From Lysobacter_F sp035645555 (GTDB lineage Bacteria; Pseudomonadota; Gammaproteobacteria; Xanthomonadales; Xanthomonadaceae), in assembly GCA_035645555.1 (NCBI GenBank), contig DASQMI010000077.1:1-39420 (forward strand): a stretch of DNA of 39,420 nt, written 5' to 3'. A program made the translations under genes and the position numbers. Positions 14,460 to 24,619 of this stretch are shown here, piece by piece. Numbering within the stretch: the stretch's first letter is position 1; every line of letters begins with the position of its first letter. Under the pieces are notes generated by a model. The model ran no database searches, was not told where the DNA came from, and was given only the letters and a program-made list of their open reading frames with translations.

Positions 14460-15302
14460 TCAGCGCAGCGTCGCCAGCCGCTGCCCCAGTCGCACCGGGG
14501 TTTCGGCGGCGAGCTGCGGCGCGAGCTCGGCGACGCCGGCGGGCAGCAGCACGATCACGGTGGAACCGTAGTTGAAGCGCGCCATCTCCTCGAAGCGCGC
14601 GAGTGCGACGCCGCGCCCGCGGTAGTCCTTGCGCCGGATCGCGTGGCCGTAGCGGGGGATCTCCACGCCGCCCCACACCGTCTGCACGCCCGAGACCAAC
14701 AGCGCGCCAACCATCACCACGGCCATCGGCCCGAAATCGCAGTCGAAGTGGCACACCAGCCGCTCGTTGCGCGCGAACAGCCGCGGCACGTTGCGCACCG
14801 CATCGGGCCCGACGCTGAACAGGCGGCCTGGCACGTGCACGGTTTCGCGGAGGGTGCCGGTCCAGGGCATGTGCACGCGGTGGTAGTCGCGCGGCGACAG
14901 ATACACGGTGGCGAACGCGCCGGAGCGGAACGGCGCCGCGGCCGCCTCGTCGCCGAGCAGCTCGGCGGCGGTGAACGACTGGCCCTTGGCCTGGAAGATG
15001 CGTCCGTCCTCGATCGCGCCGCATTGGCTGATGTGGCCGTCGGCCGGCATCAGCAGCGCGCGCGGATCGGGATCGGGAATGCGCGCGCCGGGCTTCAGCG
15101 CGCGGGTGAAGAAGTGGTTGAAGCTGGCGTATGCCTTCGGGTCCGGTTGCGCCGCTTCGCTCATGTCGACGCCGAACTGGCGGATCACCGCGTCGATCAG
15201 CCACTGCTTGAGCCAGGGGCGTTCGGAGTACGCCAGCGCGCGCGCGGCGCTGGACAGCAGGCGGTGCGGCAGCGCGTAGGTGAGGGTGGTGGTCAGGCCC
15301 AT
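14460..15302 (-). CDS. psd: Phosphatidylserine decarboxylase proenzyme
   Basis: Inner-membrane enzyme that converts phosphatidylserine to phosphatidylethanolamine. It is made as a proenzyme that cuts itself to form a pyruvoyl group. The 280-residue protein has the expected triad: D88 in MPADGHISQ, H144 in DYHRVHMPW, and S247 in FNYGSTVIVLLP. Cleavage should occur between G246 and S247, giving a large beta and a small alpha chain of about 34 residues. The usual Leu before Gly-Ser-Thr is Tyr here, a modest change from the common LGST. SFNHFFTRALKPGAR (60-74) is typical of the family. The gene lies 37 bp downstream of the SCO1-type gene on the same strand, so the two are probably co-transcribed. 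Confidence 0.94.
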   Translation of the reverse strand: MGLTTTLTYALPHRLLSSAARALAYSERPWLKQWLIDAVIRQFGVDMSEAAQPDPKAYASFNHFFTRALKPGARIPDPDPRALLMPADGHISQCGAIEDGRIFQAKGQSFTAAELLGDEAAAAPFRSGAFATVYLSPRDYHRVHMPWTGTLRETVHVPGRLFSVGPDAVRNVPRLFARNERLVCHFDCDFGPMAVVMVGALLVSGVQTVWGGVEIPRYGHAIRRKDYRGRGVALARFEEMARFNYGSTVIVLLPAGVAELAPQLAAETPVRLGQRLATLR

Positions 15303-15339
15303 GCGGTCGGTCGAAGTAGGTGCACGCAGGCTGCCGCGC

Positions 15340-15981
15340 TCAGGGCGAGGCGGTCGTCAATGCCGCGAGGTCGGCGGCGATCGCCGCCGGCTGCAGCGGC
15401 GGGCGGATCAGTCCGGTCATGCGGCCGTCCGGATCGAGCACCGCGATGGTGGCGCTGTGGTCGACGCTGTACTGGCTCGGATCGGCGCCGGCCGGCGGCG
15501 GCACCTTGGCGAACACCATCCCGATCGACTTGGCGAAGTTCTCCAGCGCCGGAACGTCCGCGGTGGCGGCGAGCGTGTCGCGGTGGAACGCGTGCGCGTA
15601 TTCGCCGATGCGGTCGGGCGTGTCGCGCTCGGGATCCACCGAAACGAACAGTACGCGCGGCCGGGTCGATTCGGGGAGCGCTTCCCACTGCTTCTGCGCC
15701 TGCGCCAGTTCCGCGAGCGTGGTCGGGCAGACGTCCGGGCAATGGGTGAAGCCGAGGAACACCAGCGTCCAGTGGCCCTTGAGCTCGCCTGGCACCAGCG
15801 GCGTGCCGTCCGACTGGCGCAGCGAGAACGCCGGCAGCTCGCGCGCCGGGCTGAACAGACGCACCGTGCGCAGCGGCGGCTGCGGCGCCGGGTCGCGCTC
15901 GAACACGAGGCGCGCGGCCAGCAGGCCGAGCGCGGCCGCCAGCGCGGCGATCAGGACATAGACGGTGGTGCGGTTGAACAT
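15340..15981 (-). CDS. SCO1/SenC family copper chaperone
   Basis: Membrane-anchored, periplasm-facing thioredoxin-fold protein that delivers copper to the CuA site of cytochrome c oxidase or acts as a thiol reductase. The 213-residue protein has one N-terminal membrane segment (VYVLIAALAAALGLLAARLV, 7-26) and the copper-binding set C81 and C85 in FTHCPDVCPTTLAEL plus H175 in YSVDHSATIAVLD. VLFVSVDPERDTP (110-122) is another hallmark. Start ATG at 15979-15981 gives the anchor; longer frames upstream run into prmB. A TATCAT hexamer lies about 30 bp upstream. No cytochrome oxidase genes are in the window, so the partner oxidase is encoded elsewhere. Confidence 0.92.
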   Translation of the reverse strand: MFNRTTVYVLIAALAAALGLLAARLVFERDPAPQPPLRTVRLFSPARELPAFSLRQSDGTPLVPGELKGHWTLVFLGFTHCPDVCPTTLAELAQAQKQWEALPESTRPRVLFVSVDPERDTPDRIGEYAHAFHRDTLAATADVPALENFAKSIGMVFAKVPPPAGADPSQYSVDHSATIAVLDPDGRMTGLIRPPLQPAAIAADLAALTTASP

Positions 15982-16011
15982 GGCGGCCTTCGCGGGCGGA
16001 CGCAGCGGGGC

Positions 16012-16017
16012 ATGATA
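16012..16017 (-). promoter_or_regulatory. Putative -10 element (TATCAT) for the SCO1-psd unit
   Basis: On the minus strand GGTATCATGCCCC lies about 30 bp before the SCO1-type start. It is only 15 bp from the plus-strand -10 of prmB, so the two promoters overlap. Confidence 0.45.
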
Positions 16018-16032
16018 CCGGCTGCGCGCCGC

Positions 16033-16038
16033 TATACT
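16033..16038 (+). promoter_or_regulatory. Putative -10 element (TATACT) for prmB
   Basis: GCTATACTGGCC lies 27 bp before the prmB ATG and matches five of six consensus bases. Its -35 region would coincide with the -10 of the divergent SCO1-type gene. Confidence 0.5.
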
Positions 16039-16065
16039 GGCCGGCCTTTCGCCGACGCCGCTGCC

Positions 16066-17019
16066 ATGTCCGCTCCGTCCGACGCCGCCGGTTCCCTCGC
16101 GGTCACGTTCGAGCCGCTCTCGATCATCGACTTGATCCGCTACGGCGCCAGCCGCTTCAACGCCGCCGGGCTCACGTTCGGGCACAGCTACGACAACGCG
16201 CTCGACGAGGCCACCCAGCTGGTGCTGCACGCGCTGCACATGCCGCACGACCTCAGCCCGGTGTACGGCGCGGCCAAGGTCACCGCGGAGGAAAAGGCGC
16301 GCGTGCTGGCGCTGTTCCGCCGCCGCATCGAGGAACGCATCCCGGCCGCCTACCTGATCGGCGAGGCGTGGTTCGCCGGACTGAGCTTCAAGAGCGACCG
16401 CCGTGCGCTGGTGCCGCGCTCGCCGATCGCGGAGCTGATCGAGCAGGGCTTCCAGCCGTGGCTGGGCGACCGCGAGGTCAGTCGGGCCCTGGACCTGTGC
16501 ACCGGCTCCGGCTGCATCGCCATCGCGATGGCGCACTACAACCCCGACTGGGTGGTGGTGGGCGCCGATATCGACGACGACGCGCTCGCGCTCGCGGCGG
16601 AGAACAAGGCGCGCCTGCTCGCCGACAACGTGACGTTCCGCAAGTCGGACCTGTTCGCCGGCCTGCAGGGCGAGGTATTCGACCTGATCGTCACCAACCC
16701 GCCGTACGTCACCCACACCGAAACGGACGCGCTGCCGCGCGAATACTCCTACGAGCCCGAGCGCGGCCTGCGCGCCGGCGACGACGGCCTCGATTTCGCG
16801 CTCAAGATCATGCGCGACGCGCCAGAGCACCTCAGCGAGGGCGGCCTGCTGATCTGCGAGGTCGGCGAGGCCGAACGCGCGCTCGATGCGCTGCTGCCGG
16901 AGCTGACGCTGGCCTGGGTGGAGTTCAAGGTCGGACAGATGGGCGTGTTCGTGATCGACCGTGAGGCGCTGGTCGCACATCACGCCCGCATCCGCGAGCT
17001 CGCCGACGCGCGGCAATGA
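16066..17019 (+). CDS. prmB: 50S ribosomal protein uL3 (L3) glutamine methyltransferase
   Basis: SAM-dependent enzyme that methylates a glutamine side chain of ribosomal protein L3. The 317-residue protein has the HemK/PrmB layout. The N-terminal helical domain is followed by RRRIEERIPAAYLIGEAWFAGLSF (86-108), characteristic of PrmB. The SAM motif is LDLCTGSGCIAIAMA (142-156), the acidic loop GADIDDDAL follows, and the catalytic NPPY is at 211-214. The WFAGL element and the insertion around YSYEPERGLRAGDDGL separate it from the release-factor enzyme PrmC. ATG 16066 follows a TATACT site. aroC starts within its stop codon (ATGA overlap), so the two are translationally coupled. Confidence 0.94.
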   Translation: MSAPSDAAGSLAVTFEPLSIIDLIRYGASRFNAAGLTFGHSYDNALDEATQLVLHALHMPHDLSPVYGAAKVTAEEKARVLALFRRRIEERIPAAYLIGEAWFAGLSFKSDRRALVPRSPIAELIEQGFQPWLGDREVSRALDLCTGSGCIAIAMAHYNPDWVVVGADIDDDALALAAENKARLLADNVTFRKSDLFAGLQGEVFDLIVTNPPYVTHTETDALPREYSYEPERGLRAGDDGLDFALKIMRDAPEHLSEGGLLICEVGEAERALDALLPELTLAWVEFKVGQMGVFVIDREALVAHHARIRELADARQ

Positions 17020-18113
17020 ACAGCTTCGGCCAGCTCTTCCGGGTCACCACGTTCGGCGAGAGTCATGGCCCTGCGATCGGCTGCGTGATCGACGGCTGCC
17101 CGCCGGGGATTGCGCTCGCGCCCGAGGATTTCGCGCACGACCTCGCGCGGCGCGCGACCGGTCGCACGCGTCATACCTCGCAGCGCCGCGAGGCCGACGA
17201 TGTGGAGATCCTGAGCGGCGTGTACGACGGCCGCACCACCGGCACGCCGATCGCGCTGCTGATCCGCAATACCGACGCGCGCAGCAAGGATTACGCCGCG
17301 ATCGCGCGGCAGTTCCGCCCGGGCCACGCCGACTACACCTACTGGCAGAAGTACGGCGTGCGCGATCCGCGCGGCGGCGGGCGCAGCTCGGCGCGCGAGA
17401 CCACCATGCGGGTGGCGGCGGCAGTGGTCGCCAAGAAGTGGCTGGCCGGGCGTGGCGTGGTCGTGCGCGGCCACCTCAGCCAGATCGGCGAGGTGCTGCC
17501 GAGCGGTTTCGATGCGGCGGCGGTCGACTGGCAGGCGGTGGAGGCGAGCCCGTTCTTCTGGCCGGTGCCCGCGCAGGTGCCGGAACTGGAGGCGTACCTG
17601 GATGCGCTGCGCAAGTCGGGCGACTCGGTCGGTGCACGCGTGCGCGTGGTCGCCGACGGCGTGCCGCCGGGCTGGGGCGAACCGGTGTACGGCAAGCTGG
17701 ATGCCGAACTCGCCGCCGCGCTGATGTCGATCAACGCGGTCAAGGGCGTGGAGATCGGCGCCGGCTTCGCCGCGGTGGCGCAGAAGGGCAGCGAGCACCG
17801 TGACGAGATGACGCCGGACGGGTTCCTGAGCAACCACGCCGGCGGCATCCTCGGCGGCATCAGCACCGGCCAGCGCATCGAATGCGGCGTGGCGTTCAAG
17901 CCGACCTCGAGCCTGCGCCTGCCCGGCCGCACCGTCGACCTGGACGGACAGCCGGCCGAGATCGTCACCACCGGCCGTCACGATCCCTGCGTGGGCCTCC
18001 GGGCGGTGCCGATCTGCGAGGCGATGGTGGCGCTGGTGCTGATCGACCAGGCGCTGCGGCACCGCGCGCAGTGCGGCGACGTCGGGCCGGTCGCGCCGCG
18101 CATTCCCACCTGA
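17016..18113 (+). CDS. aroC: Chorismate synthase
   Basis: Last enzyme of the shikimate pathway, converting 5-enolpyruvylshikimate-3-phosphate to chorismate with reduced FMN. The 365-residue protein has the normal length and family motifs: NSFGQLFRVTTFGESHGPAIG at the start, RRATGRTRHTSQRREADDVE (45-64), GRTTGTPIALLI (72-83), FRPGHADYTYWQKYG (99-113), GGGRSSARETTMRVAA (119-134), SNHAGGILGGISTGQ (273-287) and TGRHDPCVGLRAVPICEAM (321-339). It overlaps prmB by 4 bp. Chorismate feeds the tryptophan genes trpF, trpB and trpA located a few kilobases downstream on the same strand. Confidence 0.97.
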   Translation: MNSFGQLFRVTTFGESHGPAIGCVIDGCPPGIALAPEDFAHDLARRATGRTRHTSQRREADDVEILSGVYDGRTTGTPIALLIRNTDARSKDYAAIARQFRPGHADYTYWQKYGVRDPRGGGRSSARETTMRVAAAVVAKKWLAGRGVVVRGHLSQIGEVLPSGFDAAAVDWQAVEASPFFWPVPAQVPELEAYLDALRKSGDSVGARVRVVADGVPPGWGEPVYGKLDAELAAALMSINAVKGVEIGAGFAAVAQKGSEHRDEMTPDGFLSNHAGGILGGISTGQRIECGVAFKPTSSLRLPGRTVDLDGQPAEIVTTGRHDPCVGLRAVPICEAMVALVLIDQALRHRAQCGDVGPVAPRIPT

Positions 18114-18163
18114 GCCAGCGGTATCCCGCGGCCGGTGCGTGTGATTTGGGTGCCGAGTCGCGG

Positions 18164-18169
18164 CACAAT
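18164..18169 (+). promoter_or_regulatory. Putative -10 element (CACAAT) for asd
   Basis: CGGCACAATTCCC lies 27 bp before the asd ATG, in the 83-bp gap after aroC. The first base departs from TATAAT, so it is a weaker match than others here. Confidence 0.35.
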
Positions 18170-18196
18170 TCCCGCCTTTCCTCCCGCGAGTCCCCC

Positions 18197-19213
<1,017 letters not shown>

Positions 19214-19270
19214 GCGCACCCGGCCTTGCGGTGCGGGCCGCGCGGGATGGGCGCGGCTGCGACATGCTGC

Positions 19271-19276
19271 TAGAGT
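19271..19276 (+). promoter_or_regulatory. Putative -10 element (TAGAGT) for fimV
   Basis: GCTAGAGTCCGC lies 31 bp before the chosen ATG and shares the TAnAnT form of the other sites. It supports starting fimV at ATG 19308 rather than at GTG 19287, which would leave almost no leader. Confidence 0.35.
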
Positions 19277-19307
19277 CCGCGCAGGGGTGGCTGGGATCGA
19301 ACGCGCG

Positions 19308-20954
19308 ATGAGCGTTGCACACACCGCACGACGCAAGGCCCGCACCGCGCTCGCGGTCGCGCTGGCGCTCGCCAGCGGTTCGGCGTGGGCGCTCGGCCTG
19401 GGCCAGATCGAGGTGAAGTCCAAGCCTGGCGAGCCGCTGCTGGCCGAGATCGCGGTGGTGTCCGACGATCCTAACGAACTCGCCCAGCTGCAGGCGCGGC
19501 TGGCGTCGCCGGACACGTTCGCCCGGGTCGGCCTGCAGCCGCCGCAGGGGCTGGTGTCGGACCTGCAGTTCACGGTCGCGCAGGACGCGTCCGGGCGACC
19601 GGTGATCCGCGTCACCAGCCCGCGGCCGGTCAGCGAGCCGCTGCTGACGTTCCTGGTCGAGGTCGACTGGGGCGAAGGGCGCCTGGTCCGCGAGTATTCC
19701 GCGCTGATCGACGCTCCGCGCACGGTGGAAGCGCCGGTGCAGCCGGTCGCCGCGCCGGTGGTGGCCGACCCGGCCGTGGTCGAGCGTCCGGTGGCGAGCG
19801 CGCCGCCCGAGCCGCAGCCCGAGCCCGCGCCGACCGCGCAGGCGGAGACGCCGCCGGAACCGGCACCGGTCGCGGCCGCACCCCCGCAGCCGGCCGCGGC
19901 GCCCGCCGCCTCGGCGGACGAATACGGGCCGGTCGAGCCGGGCGAGACGCTGTCGCAGATCGCCGGCCGCCTCGGCGACGCGCCGGCGAACCTGGACCAG
20001 ACGATGGTCGCGCTGCTGCGCGCCAATCCGGATGCGTTCATCGACGGCAACATCAATCTGCTGCGGCGCGGCGTGGTGCTGCGAGTGCCCGATGCGGGTG
20101 CGCGTGCCGCGGTCGACGCCGCGGAGGCCACCGCGCTGGTGCGCTCGCAGATCCGCCAGTGGCGCGCAAACCGCCGCGCGCTGGCGCAGCCGGAGGCGAC
20201 CCCGGCCGCGGGCGACGGCGCCGGCCGCGCTTCCGCAACCGACACTTCCACAGCGCGGGTGAACCCGGGCGCGCGGCTGGAGATCCTTCCGCCGCAGGCC
20301 CAGGGCGGCGCGCGTCCGGGCACCCAGTCCGGCGTCAACGCCGGGGGCGAGGGCGACATGCTGCGTCAGGACATGCAGACCCAGGAAACCTTGGCCGCCC
20401 GCGAGGCGGAACTGGCCGAACTCAAGAGCCGCATCAGCGAGCTGGAGCAGCTGCAGCAGAAACAGCAGCAGCTGATCGCGATGAAGGACAGCGAGCTCGC
20501 CGCCGCGCAGCAGAAACTGGCGCAGGCCCAGGCGCAGCCGGCCGAATCCGGTTCGGCGCTGCCGTGGCTTCTCGGCGCGATCGCGCTGTTGCTCGGGCTC
20601 GGTGGCGGCTGGTGGCTGTCGCGGCGTACGCCGCGCAAGGCGACGTTCCGCGCGCCGGCCGCGCCGTCGCCGCTGGCGCAGGCGTTCGCCGGCGGGCCTA
20701 CGGCGGAACCGGAGGCCGCTCCCGACCCGGTGCTCGGCACCCCGCTGCCGGCCGCGGCCGGTGCGGCGCCGACCTGGCATGCCCGTGGCGGCGCGCACGG
20801 CGGCGACGCCGGCGAGGACCGGCTGGACGTCGCGCGCGCCCATCTGGATGCCGGCGACCGCGAGGCCGCACGCCAGATACTGTCGGACCTGCTCGTGCAC
20901 GGCGACCACGCCACCCGCCAGCAGGCGGCGCGGCTGCTGCGCGAACTCCAGTAG
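19308..20954 (+). CDS. fimV: FimV/HubP family polar-hub protein
   Basis: Inner-membrane protein that organises the cell pole and supports type IV pilus assembly and twitching in relatives. The 548-residue protein has a signal sequence (TALAVALALASGSAWA, 13-28), then the FimV N-terminal domain opening GLGQIEVKSKPGEPLLAEI (30-48). A Pro/Ala-rich linker (141-203) leads to a LysM-like peptidoglycan-binding domain (207-262, YGPVEPGETLSQIAGRL). A coiled coil (about 355-410), one membrane span (418-438, ending WWLSRR) and a short cytoplasmic tail follow. The tail ends in a single TPR-like motif, LDVARAHLDAGDREAARQIL. The cytoplasmic part is only about 110 residues, far shorter than the acidic tail of Pseudomonas FimV. 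Start ATG 19308 is preferred; GTG 19287 in frame is possible. Confidence 0.85.
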   Translation: MSVAHTARRKARTALAVALALASGSAWALGLGQIEVKSKPGEPLLAEIAVVSDDPNELAQLQARLASPDTFARVGLQPPQGLVSDLQFTVAQDASGRPVIRVTSPRPVSEPLLTFLVEVDWGEGRLVREYSALIDAPRTVEAPVQPVAAPVVADPAVVERPVASAPPEPQPEPAPTAQAETPPEPAPVAAAPPQPAAAPAASADEYGPVEPGETLSQIAGRLGDAPANLDQTMVALLRANPDAFIDGNINLLRRGVVLRVPDAGARAAVDAAEATALVRSQIRQWRANRRALAQPEATPAAGDGAGRASATDTSTARVNPGARLEILPPQAQGGARPGTQSGVNAGGEGDMLRQDMQTQETLAAREAELAELKSRISELEQLQQKQQQLIAMKDSELAAAQQKLAQAQAQPAESGSALPWLLGAIALLLGLGGGWWLSRRTPRKATFRAPAAPSPLAQAFAGGPTAEPEAAPDPVLGTPLPAAAGAAPTWHARGGAHGGDAGEDRLDVARAHLDAGDREAARQILSDLLVHGDHATRQQAARLLRELQ

Positions 20955-20962
20955 TACGCGCG

Positions 20963-21778
20963 ATGACGGATTCCGAGCGCGCGCCATCGCCCGCGCGACG
21001 CTACGCGCTGGGCATCGAATACGACGGCAGCGGATACAGCGGCTGGCAGCGGCTGACTGCACACGGCAGCCGCGACGATCACAGCGTGCAGGGCGCGGTC
21101 GAGGCCGCGCTCTCGTTCGTCGCCGGCCACCCGGTGGAGGTCGTTTGCGCCGGCCGCACCGACGCCGGCGTGCATGCCGAATGCCAGGTGATCCATTTCG
21201 ATTCGCCGGCCGAGCGCAGCGCGCGCGGCTGGGTGCTCGGCGCGACCACCCGGCTGCCGCCGGACATCTGCGTGCGCTGGTGCGTGCCGGTGGCCGCCGA
21301 TTTTCACGCCCGCTTCTCGGCGCGCGCCCGGCGCTATCGCTACCGCATCCTCAATCGTCCGATCCGCCCGGCGCTGGGACGCCAGTACCTGACCTGGGAG
21401 CGGCGTCCGCTGGATGCCGATGCGATGCACCGTGCCGCGCAGGCGCTGCTCGGCGAACACGATTTCTCCGCATTCAGGACCGTACATTGCCAAGCCCCGC
21501 ACGCCCGCCGCGAACTGCAGGCCATTCGCGTGCGCCGTGAGGGCGAGGTGGTGGAGATCGAGGTGCAGGCCAACGCGTTTCTTCACCACATGGTCCGCAA
21601 CATCGTTGGAAGCTTGTTGCCGATTGGCCGCGGCGAGCGCCCCGAAGCGTGGATGGGGGAACTGCTCGCCGGGCGGGATCGCACCGCGGCCGGGCCGACC
21701 GCGCCCCCCACTGGGCTGGTGTTCCTCGGTCCGCGGTATCCCAGGGATTGGCAACTGCCTGCGGAGGTCAGCCTGTGA
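20963..21778 (+). CDS. truA: tRNA pseudouridine(38-40) synthase
   Basis: Converts uridines 38-40 in the tRNA anticodon arm to pseudouridine. The 271-residue protein has the family start YALGIEYDGSGYSGWQR (14-30), the catalytic aspartate D67 in CAGRTDAGVHAECQVIHF, and the conserved ARFSARARRYRYRILNRP stretch. GEHDFSAFRTVHCQ and NAFLHHMVRNIVGSLLPIGRG near the C-terminus are also present. ATG 20963 lies 8 bp after the fimV stop. Its TGA overlaps the GTG start of trpF by 4 bp. The fimV-truA-trpF order is conserved in related gammaproteobacteria and suggests a single transcript from the fimV promoter. Confidence 0.95.
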   Translation: MTDSERAPSPARRYALGIEYDGSGYSGWQRLTAHGSRDDHSVQGAVEAALSFVAGHPVEVVCAGRTDAGVHAECQVIHFDSPAERSARGWVLGATTRLPPDICVRWCVPVAADFHARFSARARRYRYRILNRPIRPALGRQYLTWERRPLDADAMHRAAQALLGEHDFSAFRTVHCQAPHARRELQAIRVRREGEVVEIEVQANAFLHHMVRNIVGSLLPIGRGERPEAWMGELLAGRDRTAAGPTAPPTGLVFLGPRYPRDWQLPAEVSL

Positions 21779-22440
21779 ATCGTGTTCTGTACCGTACCCG
21801 CATCAAGTTCTGCGGCTTCACCCGGCCGGGCGACGTGCGCCTGGCGTGCGAGCTGGGCGTGGACGCCATCGGTTTCATCTTCGCCGAGGGCAGCCCGCGC
21901 CGGATCGAGCCGGAGGAAGCGCGGGCGATGCGCAACGCGCTGGGGCTGTTCGTCGATGCGGTCGCGCTGTTCCGCGACAACTCGGTGGACCAGGTGCGCG
22001 AAGTGATCCGCCAGGTGCGACCGAGCCTGCTGCAGTTCCACGGCAGCGAGGACGACGCGTTCTGCCGCGGCTTCGGGGTGCCGTACGTGAAGGCGATCCC
22101 GATGCGCGACCAGGTCGCGCCGCTGCATCCGCACGCGCTGCAGGCGCGCTTCCCGACCGCGGCCGGTTTCCTGTTCGACAGCCATGAGCAGGGCGAGCTG
22201 GGCGGCAGCGGCCAGACGTTCGACTGGTCGAAGATCCCGCTCGGCATGCAGAAGCCTTTCTTGCTCGCCGGCGGGCTGACCTCCGACAACGTGTTCGACG
22301 CGATCGTCTCCACGCTGCCGTGGGGCGTGGACGTGTGCACCGGCATCGAGATTCCCGGCCGTCCCGGCGTGAAGGACGGCGAAAGGATGCGCAAGTTCGT
22401 CGAGGAAGTGCGCCGCGCCGATTGCCACGAGATGAGCTGA
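21775..22440 (+). CDS. trpF: Phosphoribosylanthranilate isomerase
   Basis: Third step of tryptophan synthesis: Amadori rearrangement of N-(5-phosphoribosyl)anthranilate. It is a free-standing 221-residue TIM barrel, not fused to TrpC. The catalytic base C13 is in RIKFCGFTRPGD and the acid D135 in GFLFDSHEQGELGGSG. LLQFHGSEDD (85-94) and the phosphate-binding LLAGGLTSDNV and GIEIPGRPGVKDGERM near the end are present. Translation starts at GTG 21775, overlapping the truA stop (GTGA). After it come 69 bp with a promoter-like TACACT and then trpB, so trpF is probably transcribed with fimV-truA rather than only with trpBA. Confidence 0.94.
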   Translation: MNRVLYRTRIKFCGFTRPGDVRLACELGVDAIGFIFAEGSPRRIEPEEARAMRNALGLFVDAVALFRDNSVDQVREVIRQVRPSLLQFHGSEDDAFCRGFGVPYVKAIPMRDQVAPLHPHALQARFPTAAGFLFDSHEQGELGGSGQTFDWSKIPLGMQKPFLLAGGLTSDNVFDAIVSTLPWGVDVCTGIEIPGRPGVKDGERMRKFVEEVRRADCHEMS

Positions 22441-22470
22441 ACCCGGCGCTCGGCCCCGGCCGGCGCGGGC

Positions 22471-22476
22471 TACACT
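22471..22476 (+). promoter_or_regulatory. Putative -10 element (TACACT) for trpBA
   Basis: GGGCTACACTGCG lies 33 bp before the trpB ATG and is nearly identical to the site upstream of ffs. It indicates an independent promoter for trpB and trpA. Confidence 0.45.
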
Positions 22477-22494
22477 GCGGGCACTCCCCCGCAG
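22475..22494 (+). promoter_or_regulatory. Hairpin in the trpB 5' region
   Basis: CTGCGGG (22475-22481) and CCCGCAG (22488-22494) form a 7-bp stem with a 6-nt loop at or just after the predicted start of transcription. No leader peptide with Trp codons accompanies it, so classic attenuation is not supported; it may shape the mRNA 5' end. Confidence 0.3.
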
Positions 22495-22509
22495 CGCGCC
22501 GTTTTACGA

Positions 22510-23736
<1,227 letters not shown>

Positions 23737-23750
23737 CCGGGCCCGCCGCC

Positions 23751-24569
23751 ATGAACCGCATCGACCGCCGCTTCGCCGCGCTTCGCGCGCACTCCCGCAA
23801 GGCGCTGGTGCCGTTCCTCACCGCCGGCGATCCGTCGCTGGAGGCGACCGTGCCGGTGATGCACGCGCTGGTCGAGGCCGGCGCGGACGTGATCGAGCTC
23901 GGCGTGCCGTTCTCCGACCCGATGGCGGACGGACCGACCATCCAGCGCAGCTCCGAGCGCGCGCTGGCGCGCGGCGCCGGGCTCGGCTACGTGTTCGAGT
24001 GCGTGCGCGCGTTCCGCGAGCGCGACGGCGAAACGCCGCTGGTGCTGATGGGCTACCTCAATCCCATCGAGATCCGTGGCGCCGCGCGCTTTGCGGCGGA
24101 GGCGGCGCAGGCCGGCGTCGACGGCGTGCTGCTGGTCGACCTGCCGCCGGAGGAGGCGGACGAGTTCCGAGCCGCGTTCGCCGCGCACGGGCTCGCGCTG
24201 ATCCTGCTCGCCGCACCGACCACCGACGCGCTCCGGCTGGAGCGCCTGTGCGCCGACGCCGAGGGCTACCTGTACTACGTCAGCTTCGCCGGCGTGACCG
24301 GCGCCGACCGGCTCGACGCCGGCGTGGCCGGCGAGCGCCTGCGGACGATCCGCACCCGCAGTCGGGTGCCGGTGGTGGCGGGCTTCGGGATCCGCGACGC
24401 CGCCGGTGCGGCGGCGATGGCGCGTGAGGCCGACGGCGTGGTGGTCGGCAGCGCGCTGGTCGCGGCGCTGGCCGAGACGGCCACGCCCGCGGTCGCCAGC
24501 GAGCGAGCGCGTGCGTTCCTGGCGCCACTGCGGGCCGCGCTCGACGCCCCCGCCACGCTGCCTGCCTGA
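23751..24569 (+). CDS. trpA: Tryptophan synthase alpha chain
   Basis: Cleaves indole-3-glycerol phosphate to indole and glyceraldehyde 3-phosphate; the indole passes through a tunnel to TrpB. The 272-residue TIM barrel carries the catalytic E49 and D60 in ADVIELGVPFSDPMADGPTI (45-64), plus LVPFLTAGDPS (19-29), VLLVDLPPEE, YYVSFAGVTGA and the phosphate site VAGFGIRDA and VVVGSALV. ATG 23751 gives the usual MNRIDRRF start. An in-frame GTG at 23733 overlaps the trpB stop (GTGA) and has GAGGGG 8 bp before it, so a form six residues longer is a real alternative. Co-transcribed with trpB. Confidence 0.95.
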   Translation: MNRIDRRFAALRAHSRKALVPFLTAGDPSLEATVPVMHALVEAGADVIELGVPFSDPMADGPTIQRSSERALARGAGLGYVFECVRAFRERDGETPLVLMGYLNPIEIRGAARFAAEAAQAGVDGVLLVDLPPEEADEFRAAFAAHGLALILLAAPTTDALRLERLCADAEGYLYYVSFAGVTGADRLDAGVAGERLRTIRTRSRVPVVAGFGIRDAAGAAAMAREADGVVVGSALVAALAETATPAVASERARAFLAPLRAALDAPATLPA

Positions 24570-24579
24570 GCCGCTGCGG

Positions 24580-24585
24580 TAAACT
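24580..24585 (+). promoter_or_regulatory. Putative -10 element (TAAACT) for accD-glmM
   Basis: GGTAAACTCGCC lies 34 bp before the accD ATG in the 50-bp gap after trpA. It marks the start of a new unit that includes glmM, which overlaps accD. Confidence 0.4.
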
Positions 24586-24619
24586 CGCCGGTCCGCCTCT
24601 ACGGGATCACGCCGCACGC

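Noticed and set aside
22441..22509. Trp attenuator before trpB
   Set aside because: No leader peptide with tandem Trp codons and no T-run after the hairpin.
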